This document shows, in pieces, positions 49,370-55,303 of a DNA stretch of 55,303 nucleotides. Position numbers and translations under genes: made by a program. Under the pieces are notes generated by a model. The model was not told the DNA's origin. It saw only the letters and a program-made list of their open reading frames with translations, and did no database searches. Positions within the stretch are counted from its first letter, which is position 1. The number at the start of each line of letters is the position of its first letter. The stretch is from an uncultured Prevotella sp. (GTDB lineage: Bacteria; Bacteroidota; Bacteroidia; Bacteroidales; Bacteroidaceae): contig CALUFM010000032.1 in assembly GCA_944319935.1 (NCBI GenBank), positions 1 through 55,303 on the forward strand, written 5' to 3'.

Positions 49370-52300
49370 TCAAATCTTCTTCCGCTTGCTCATCCACTCG
49401 TACACGATGGGTATGATGAAGCCGTTGAGGAACGTCGAGGTGAGCAGTCCGCCCAAGATGACCTTCGCCATGGGGCTTTGGATTTCGTTGCCGGGCAGGC
49501 TGCCGCGCAACGCCAGCGGTATGAGGGCGAGCGCGGAGCAGAGGGCCGTCATGAGGATGGGGTTGAGGCGGTCGAGCGAACCGCGCACGATGCTCCGCCT
49601 CAGGTCAACGCCCGGCTCTTGGCGCAGCGTGTTGTAATGGCTGATGAGCAGCATTCCGTTGCGCGTGGCGATGCCGAACAGCGAGATGAAGCCTATGATT
49701 GCGGGTATGCTCACTTCGCCCGTGGTAAGCACCAGGGTGAACACTCCGCCGATGAGTGCCAGCGGCAGGTTGAGCAGGATGACGCCGCTCTCCATGGCGT
49801 TCTTGAACTGCATGTAGAGCAAGAGGAAGATTACGACGATGCTCAGCAGCGACGCCAGCAGCAGGGTGCGGCTTGCCGCCTGTTCGCTCTCGAACTGGCC
49901 GCCGTACTCCACGTGGTAGCCTTCGGGCAGTTTCACTTCGGCGTCAACGCGCTTGCGTATGTCGTTCACCACGCTGCGCAGGTCGCGGCCGCTCGCGTTG
50001 GCCGAAATCACGATTTTGCGCTTCACGTTCTCGCGGTTGATGGTGTTCGGGCCCATGGCCGAAGTCACTTCGGCCACGTTGGCGAGTGGTATTTTCCGCC
50101 CGTCTGGCGTGTCGAGCATCAGGTCGCGTATGCGCTCCATGTCGCAGCGGTCATGCTCGGCGGCGCGCACCACGAGGTTGAAGCTGCCGCCCTTCTCGTA
50201 GACCTGCGACACCGTTTCGCCGGCCATGTTCGTGCGGACGAAGGTGTTGAAGTCGGCCAGCGGTATGCCGTACATCTTCAGCATCTCGCGCTTGGGCTTG
50301 ATTTCAAGCTCGGGCCGCTCCACCTGCTGCTCCACGTTGAGGTCGGCCACGCCCTCCACGTCGCTCACGGCGTCCTTTATTTGGTTGCCCAGGTCGAACA
50401 TCTTGTTAAGGTCGTCGCCGAACAGCTTGATGGCTATGCTGGCCTGCGTGCCGCTCAGCATGGCGTCTATGCGGTGGCTGATGGGCTGGCCTATTTCTAT
50501 GTTCGCGCCCTTTATGGCCGCCAGCTTGTGCCTTATGTCGTCGAGAAGCTCCTCGTGCGAGCGGTCCTTCAGCTCGAACGGGGCCTCTATTTCCGACACG
50601 TTCACGCCCAAGGCGTGTTCGTCAAGCTCGGCACGGCCGGTCTTTCGCGCCACGGTCTGTATTTCGGGGATTGACAGCAGGATTTCCTCGGCGCGTCGGC
50701 CTATGCGGTCTGACTCCTCAAGCGATATGCCCGGCATCGAGCTTATGTTGATGGTGAACGAGCCTTCGTTGAACTTCGGCAGGAAGCTGTGCCCCAAGGT
50801 GAAGAACAGGCCGACGGCCGCCACGAACAGCGCGGCGGTGACCGTCACGACGGGACGCTTGTGGTCCAACGCCCAGACGAGCCCGCGCTCGTAGTGCCTC
50901 TTCAGCCAGCGCGCCACGAAAGCCTCGCGGGGCACGCCCCCCTCCTTGCCGCCGCCCAGCAGGTAGCTGCAAAGCACGGGCGTAAGCGTCAGCGCGACGA
51001 TGGTTGACGCGACCAGGGCCACGATGAAAGCCACGCCGAGCGGTATGAGCATGCGCCCCTCCATGCCGCTGAGATAGAACAGGGGGATGAAGCTTACGAT
51101 GATGATGGCCGTGGAGTTGAGGATGGGCATGCGCACCTCGCGCGAGGCGTTGAACACCACGTCAAGCACCGGCAGCCGCTCGCCCTTGGGCAGCGCGCGG
51201 TTCTCGCGCAGGTGTTTCCACACGTTCTCCACGTCAACTATGGCATCGTCAACCAGCGAACCGATGGCGATGGCAAGTCCGCCGAGGCTCATCGTGTTGA
51301 CGCTCATGCCGAAATAGTGAAGCACCATGAGCGACATCAGCAGCGAGATGGGCAGCGTGACGAGCGATATTATGGTGGTGCGGACGTTCGCGAGGAAGAG
51401 GAAAAGGATGATGACGACGAACAGCGCGCCCTCGTACAGCGAGTGTTCTACGTTCTTCACCGAGCTTTCTATGAACTTCGACTGGCGGAAGATGTCCGTC
51501 GAGACGTGTACGTCGGCGGGCATGTTCTTCTTCAAGTCTTGCAGGGCGTCCTCCAAGCGTTCGGTAAGCTCTATGGTGCCCGTGTCGGGCTGCTTGGTGA
51601 CTGTCAGCAGTACGGCGGGCTTGCCCTTCTCGGAGGCCAGTCCGAGGCGCGGCACTTGCGCGCCGACTTGCACGTCGGCGACGTCGGCCAGCGTCACGGC
51701 GTCGCCGTTGACGCTCTTTACCACGGCGTCGCCCATCTGCTTCACGTCTTCGGTTGACACCACTCCGCGCACTATGTACTCGTTGCCGTACTCATAGATG
51801 ACACCTCCGTTGGTGTTGCGGTTCATCTGGTCGGTCACGGCCAGCACCTCGCCCAGCGTCACGCCGTAGTGCGCCATGCGCCCCGGGTGGAGCAGTATTT
51901 GGTATTCCTTGATGTCGCCGCCGAGTACTGACACCTGCGACACGCCGCCCGTTGACATCAGTCGGGGGCGTATTGTCCAGTCGGCCAGCGTGCGGAGGTC
52001 CATCATCGACGTGCTGTCGGCCGTAAGCCCGACTATAAGCACCTCGCCGAGGATTGACGACTGGGGGCCGAGCGTGGGCTTGCCTACGTTCTCAGGCAGC
52101 GTCTCGGTCACCGCCGCGAGCTTTTCTGACACTATTTGGCGCGCCAAGTAGATGTCGGTGTCCCAGTCGAACTCGACCCACACCACCGAGAAACCCGTGG
52201 CCGATGACGAGCGCACGCGGCGGACGTGGGTCGCGCCGTTGACGGCCGTCTCGATGGGGAACGTCACCAACTGTTCCACCTCCTCGGCGGCCATGCCGCC

Positions 52301-52459
52301 CGCCTCGGTCATGACGACCACCGTAGGCGCGTTGAGGTCGGGGAACACGTCAACTTCAGTCCGCCCCGTGGTTACTATTCCCGCGACGGTGAGCAGCACC
52401 GCCGCGACGAGTACGAGCAGGCGGTTGTGCAATGAGAAATGGATTATCTTGTTGAGCAT
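49370..52459 (-). CDS. Heavy-metal efflux RND transporter, CusA/CzcA family
   Basis: A 1029-residue inner-membrane proton antiporter with twelve transmembrane helices and two large periplasmic loops. The family start is MLNKIIHFSLHNRLLVLVAA with DVFPDLNAPTVVVMTEAGGM and VEQLVTFPIETAVNGA. GGLAIAIGSLVDDAIVDVEN is the transmembrane helix 4 motif with acidic proton-relay residues. GTQASIAIKLFGDDLNKM lies in the pore domain, and VGGVFTLVLTTGEVSIPAII-type helices close the second half. Length is typical. The exported ion (Cu, Ag, Zn, Co or Cd) cannot be fixed from sequence alone. Confidence 0.94.
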   Translation of the reverse strand: MLNKIIHFSLHNRLLVLVAAVLLTVAGIVTTGRTEVDVFPDLNAPTVVVMTEAGGMAAEEVEQLVTFPIETAVNGATHVRRVRSSSATGFSVVWVEFDWDTDIYLARQIVSEKLAAVTETLPENVGKPTLGPQSSILGEVLIVGLTADSTSMMDLRTLADWTIRPRLMSTGGVSQVSVLGGDIKEYQILLHPGRMAHYGVTLGEVLAVTDQMNRNTNGGVIYEYGNEYIVRGVVSTEDVKQMGDAVVKSVNGDAVTLADVADVQVGAQVPRLGLASEKGKPAVLLTVTKQPDTGTIELTERLEDALQDLKKNMPADVHVSTDIFRQSKFIESSVKNVEHSLYEGALFVVIILFLFLANVRTTIISLVTLPISLLMSLMVLHYFGMSVNTMSLGGLAIAIGSLVDDAIVDVENVWKHLRENRALPKGERLPVLDVVFNASREVRMPILNSTAIIIVSFIPLFYLSGMEGRMLIPLGVAFIVALVASTIVALTLTPVLCSYLLGGGKEGGVPREAFVARWLKRHYERGLVWALDHKRPVVTVTAALFVAAVGLFFTLGHSFLPKFNEGSFTINISSMPGISLEESDRIGRRAEEILLSIPEIQTVARKTGRAELDEHALGVNVSEIEAPFELKDRSHEELLDDIRHKLAAIKGANIEIGQPISHRIDAMLSGTQASIAIKLFGDDLNKMFDLGNQIKDAVSDVEGVADLNVEQQVERPELEIKPKREMLKMYGIPLADFNTFVRTNMAGETVSQVYEKGGSFNLVVRAAEHDRCDMERIRDLMLDTPDGRKIPLANVAEVTSAMGPNTINRENVKRKIVISANASGRDLRSVVNDIRKRVDAEVKLPEGYHVEYGGQFESEQAASRTLLLASLLSIVVIFLLLYMQFKNAMESGVILLNLPLALIGGVFTLVLTTGEVSIPAIIGFISLFGIATRNGMLLISHYNTLRQEPGVDLRRSIVRGSLDRLNPILMTALCSALALIPLALRGSLPGNEIQSPMAKVILGGLLTSTFLNGFIIPIVYEWMSKRKKI

Positions 52460-52467
52460 CTTTTTTA

Positions 52468-52640
52468 GGAGTTAAAGAAGTTAAGGGAGTAAAAGGAGTT
52501 AAGGACAAATGCTTTCCCGTTGAGAGGCAAGCAGTTGAAAGCCATGAAGCTGACGCTCCTTGGGCAAGCGGAAAGACATGCGTCTTTAGCTTCTCAGCGA
52601 GCGTAGCGAAGCGGTAACTTCTTTAACTCCTTTAACTTCC
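52468..52640. repeat. Mirrored family 1 element between adaptor and transporter genes
   Basis: AGGAGTTAAAGAAGTTAAGG, GAGTAAAAGGAGTTAAGGAC and AAATGCTTT on one side. GTCTTTAGCTTCTCAGCGAG, CGTAGCGAAGCGGTAACTTC and TTTAACTCCTTTAACTTCC on the other. The module is present only on the right. Confidence 0.85.
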
Positions 52641-52647
52641 CAGAATA

Positions 52648-53796
52648 TTAATGATTATGCGTATGTCCCGGTATGGCGGTGCTTGCGCCGGCCAGGCGCA
52701 CCTGGGTCGCGCCCTTCACCACTACCTTTTCGCCGCCCTTCAGGCCGCTTTTTATTTCGATGCGCTCGCCGTCAGTCTCGCCTACATGCACCTCGCGGCG
52801 TTCATAGCAGCTTGCGTCGGTCTGCACGTACACGAAGTGGAGGCCCTGCTCGTCGGTCAGGGCGGCTATCGGGACGCTGATTACGCCCGTGCGGGGAGAC
52901 GTCAGCAGGTAAGTCTCGACGAACGAGCCGGGGGCCACGTCGGCGCGGTTGGCGAACTCGAATGTCACCGGTATGTACGGCGAGCCGTCGCCCGTCTGCT
53001 TGCCCGTGGCAACCCGTCGGCCGCCCACCTGGCGCAGGTCATACACGCGGTCGCCGTAAGCCGTCTTGAACTTGGCCGAGCGCAGCGTGCCCAGCAGCGT
53101 GTAGTAACGCTCGGGCACGTTGGCCTTGAGGTACAGCGTGCGCGTCTGCGTGACGTTCATCATGGGCTGGCCTACGGTCACGTAGTCGCCCTCTTTCACC
53201 AGGCACGTCTTCACGTACCCGCCGATGGGCGACGTTACGGCCACGCCCGCGCCGGCCTTGCCGCCGCCGGAGTACACCTCGTAGGCGATTTTGGCCGACT
53301 CGTAGTTGGAGCGTATCTGGTTGAACTCCTTTTGGGTGACTATTTTGTCCTTCACCAACTTGGCCGCGCGCTCGTAGTCCTTCTTGGCCGTCTCGTATGC
53401 CACGGCGGCCTGGCGCGCGGGGTCGTCTTGCAGGTTTTTCGACGAAATGGTGAACACCGTGCCGCCGCGGCTCACCGCAGAGCCCTCGGTCAGTCCGCGG
53501 GTGAACCTAACTATGCCCGACACTGTGGCCACGACGGTGGCCTCGTCGCCCGACGCTGACAAGATTTTGCCGCCGCAGGGGATTACGCCTGAAAACTCGC
53601 CGGGCGTCACCGTCTCGGCCACTATGCCCGCGGCCTTGGCCTCTTGGGGGCTGATGACTATCTCGCCGGCATGTTCTTTCGCCTCTTCGGCGTGCGCGTC
53701 GGCGGCTTCGCCGTGGCCGTCGCCCGAGTGGCACGAGGCCAGCAGCAGCGCGGCAAGCGCGCATGTAAATAATGCTTTGTGGTGTATGAAAATCAT
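52648..53796 (-). CDS. Efflux periplasmic adaptor lipoprotein, CusB/HlyD family
   Basis: A 382-residue membrane-fusion protein linking the RND pump to the outer-membrane channel. The signal MIFIHHKALFTCALAALLLA ends in a lipobox (ASC), followed by a His/Glu-rich stretch, HSGDGHGEAADAHAEEAKEH, that may bind metal. Lipoyl-like and hairpin segments follow (CGGKILSASGDEATVVATVS, YERAAKLVKDKIVTQKEFNQ, VTSPIGGYVKTCLVKEGDYV) and the barrel and membrane-proximal parts (GSFVETYLLTSPRTGVISVP). It ends in a short His tail, PGHTHNH. The start at 53796 was chosen from the -7 box and lipobox position; a longer in-frame start at 53841 includes promoter sequence. Confidence 0.93.
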   Translation of the reverse strand: MIFIHHKALFTCALAALLLASCHSGDGHGEAADAHAEEAKEHAGEIVISPQEAKAAGIVAETVTPGEFSGVIPCGGKILSASGDEATVVATVSGIVRFTRGLTEGSAVSRGGTVFTISSKNLQDDPARQAAVAYETAKKDYERAAKLVKDKIVTQKEFNQIRSNYESAKIAYEVYSGGGKAGAGVAVTSPIGGYVKTCLVKEGDYVTVGQPMMNVTQTRTLYLKANVPERYYTLLGTLRSAKFKTAYGDRVYDLRQVGGRRVATGKQTGDGSPYIPVTFEFANRADVAPGSFVETYLLTSPRTGVISVPIAALTDEQGLHFVYVQTDASCYERREVHVGETDGERIEIKSGLKGGEKVVVKGATQVRLAGASTAIPGHTHNH

Positions 53797-53816
53797 AATG
53801 CTTGTGTTTTTGCTTG

Positions 53817-53824
53817 CAAAAATA
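53817..53824 (-). promoter_or_regulatory. -7 box of the efflux operon
   Basis: The minus strand reads TATTTTTG, 20 bases upstream of the adaptor start codon. No clear TTTG lies 19 bases further on. Confidence 0.6.
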
Positions 53825-53865
53825 AGGAAAAGCAAGTGCAACTAAGTTGCAAAAGCATGGCGGAG

Positions 53866-53974
53866 GCTTATTGGGCTTATCCGGCTTATTAGGCCCAATA
53901 AGCCAAATGAGCCCAATGGGCCTGATAAGCCCAATGGGGGCAATAAGCCAAATGAGCCGGATAAGCCAAATGGG
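53866..53974. repeat. Family 2 array upstream of the efflux operon
   Basis: TTATTGGGCTTATCCGGCTT turns over to CCAATAAGCCAAATGAGCCC and further units. A GC-rich stretch with GGCGGCTTCGCCGAAGGCGG follows, containing no gene. Confidence 0.85.
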
Positions 53975-54025
53975 CGGCTTCGCCGAAGGCGGCGAACGGC
54001 CTTGCGAACGGCCGCAAACGGCAAC

Positions 54026-54066
54026 GCGAAAGGGCACATCTTGCAGCGCAAGATGTGCCCTTTCGC
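54026..54066. terminator. Strong hairpin after the symporter gene
   Basis: A perfect 19-base stem (GCGAAAGGGCACATCTTGC with GCAAGATGTGCCCTTTCGC) and loop AGC, 35 bases past the symporter stop. There is no clear T run, so it may be a repeat hairpin rather than a standard terminator. Confidence 0.6.
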
Positions 54067-54101
54067 AACTATGCTGACAATCAGGCAGTTGGCTGTGCCT
54101 C

Positions 54102-55303
54102 TCAGTTCCCGTTGAAGAACACGTACAGCGCGACCATCACCACGGCCAATGCCGTCCACGCCATGATGACGCCGCGCTTGGGCTTCTCGGCGAGCTTCAC
54201 CACCTTGGTGTCAACCGTGGCCTGCTTGTTGCACAGGCTGACGACAACCATCATCGCCACCAAGACGACGAAGATGTAGAACGAGAGCATCATGAAGTGG
54301 ACGGCCTCGGTGGCCCCGGGGATTACCCAGAGGTAGAGTATGCCCGAACCGATGCTGAAGATGGTGCCGAAGGTCAGCGTGATGTTGGCCGCAAGGGTGG
54401 TGCAACGCTTCCAGAAGACGCCCATCACGAACACGGCCGCCATCGGCGGGGCGATGAAGCTGAGGACTGACTGGAACACGTTGAAGAGGTTCATGCCCTT
54501 GATGTTGTCAACGGCGATGGTGATGACGATTGACACCAGCGCGCCGATGACGGTCACTATGCGCCCCGTGCGCGATATTTCGGCGGGAGTGGCCTCCGGG
54601 CGGATGTTCTTCACGTAGATGTCCATCGTGAAGACGGTACTCAGGGCGTTGAGGGCCGAGCCGATGGTGCTGATTAGCGCGGCGGTGAGGACTGCCAGCA
54701 CGAGGCCCACCATGCCGACGGGGAAGAGGCTCGACACGAGCGACATGTAGGCGTTGTCAGGCTCGATGACCGTAGAGCCGAAGAAGCCTTGCTTCACCAG
54801 GGCGAAGCATACGATGCCGGGGATGATGTAGATGGCCACGTCGAGGATTTTCAGCCAGCCCGTGAAGTTGGCCCCGCGCTGCCCCTCGCTCAGGTTCTTG
54901 GCCGCCAGGACGGGCTGCACCATCGACTGGTCGGTACACCAGAACCACAGGCCCGATATGGGGTAGCCCAGCAATATGGGCAGCCAGGGGAAGTCCTTGT
55001 CGGAGTTGGGCTGGAACAGGTTCCAGTAGTTTGACGGCACGATGTCGGGGTTGGCCAGCACGGAGACGCCCCCGAAGAACGAGTCGCCGCCCAGCTTGTA
55101 GATGCCGACGACGGTGAGCGTGGCCGAAACGACGATGAGCAGCACCATCTGGTAGACGTTGGTGTAGGCCACGGCCTTGAGCCCGCCGAGCATGGTGAAG
55201 AACGCCGAGATGGCCAGCAGCAGGAAGGCCGACATCCACATGGGCATGCCGAACACCTGGCGGATGATGATGCCGCCGGCGAAGAGCGTCAGCGCGAGCC
55301 ACG
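54102..55303 (-). CDS. Sodium:solute symporter, SGLT-like (5' end beyond the window)
   Basis: At least 399 residues of a sodium-coupled transporter of the SSS family; the frame stays open to the right edge, so the N-terminal helices are missing. An internal GTG at 55256 is not the true start. Transmembrane segments include MWMSAFLLLAISAFFTMLGG, VYQMVLLIVVSATLTVVGIY, GLWFWCTDQSMVQPVLAAKN (SGLT-type), IYIIPGIVCFALVKQGFFGS and VVMVALYVFFNGN at the end. The A-A-L-I-S-T-I-G-S-A-L-N-A motif belongs to the helix carrying sodium ligands. A sugar, possibly a sugar from pectin or host glycans, is the likely substrate, but specificity cannot be read from sequence. Confidence 0.92.
   Translation of the reverse strand, partial: WLALTLFAGGIIIRQVFGMPMWMSAFLLLAISAFFTMLGGLKAVAYTNVYQMVLLIVVSATLTVVGIYKLGGDSFFGGVSVLANPDIVPSNYWNLFQPNSDKDFPWLPILLGYPISGLWFWCTDQSMVQPVLAAKNLSEGQRGANFTGWLKILDVAIYIIPGIVCFALVKQGFFGSTVIEPDNAYMSLVSSLFPVGMVGLVLAVLTAALISTIGSALNALSTVFTMDIYVKNIRPEATPAEISRTGRIVTVIGALVSIVITIAVDNIKGMNLFNVFQSVLSFIAPPMAAVFVMGVFWKRCTTLAANITLTFGTIFSIGSGILYLWVIPGATEAVHFMMLSFYIFVVLVAMMVVVSLCNKQATVDTKVVKLAEKPKRGVIMAWTALAVVMVALYVFFNGN

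Noticed and set aside
1..55303. tRNA, rRNA, tmRNA and classic insertion sequences
   Set aside because: I looked for T-loop words, rRNA landmarks and transposase motifs and found none that hold up; a covariance-model search would settle RNA genes.

Overview
The window reads as a chromosomal segment of a GC-rich Bacteroidales bacterium, most likely Prevotellaceae or a close family. This rests on Bacteroidetes-type promoters (TTTG, about 19 bases, TAnnTTTG), few Shine-Dalgarno sites, TonB-dependent transport, secreted proteins with C-terminal sorting-like domains, a three-gene succinate dehydrogenase/fumarate reductase, and 'four helix bundle' (S23/Avd-like) genes. I saw no rRNA, tRNA, phage, classic transposase or CRISPR.

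Layout. 1-6087: repeat array, secreted pectate lyase, small PAS protein, polA. 6173-13061: polyprenyl synthase, then a leftward housekeeping run apt, uvrC, dtd, MazG-like, deoC and a four-helix-bundle gene. 13628-19844: mnmG leftward and the divergent frd/sdh operon, with a second four-helix-bundle gene between the flavoprotein and iron-sulfur genes. Two ParB-type parS palindromes (12310, 13602) lie here and suggest an origin-proximal position. 20337-26035: Hsp20 with a sigma-54-like promoter, MATE exporter, THUMP-like methyltransferase, VanX-like dipeptidase, duplicated-domain lipoprotein. 26211-30119: TonB receptor with a phosphoesterase. 30646-35618: GNAT-like protein, topoisomerase IV B-type subunit, S41 protease. 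36205-42559: three secreted proteins with sorting-like C-termini. 42835-45088: ruvB, coaD, ybeY leftward. 45724-47615: UroD-family methyltransferase and a MetH-activation-like protein. 47737-53796: CusB/CusA/TolC-type metal efflux set, leftward. 54102-55303: sodium:solute symporter, 5' end cut by the window edge.

The most unusual property is between the genes. Nearly every intergenic gap holds degenerate tandem arrays of 7-, 8- or 9-base units, usually as two mirrored arms able to fold into long hairpins. At least seven families share this architecture but not sequence. Arms within one element match each other better than they match other elements. They run into genes, supplying stop codons or terminal residues to UvrC, MATE, UroD-like, MetH-activation-like, CoaD and RuvB, while a separate palindrome family forms part of the S41 protease signal peptide. 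Both four-helix-bundle genes sit between arrays of two different families, and one has an ORF-less sister element 3 kb away. I propose mirrored array plus S23-type protein as a candidate mobile or RNA-hairpin system. That is inference; the repeats and gene positions are directly visible.
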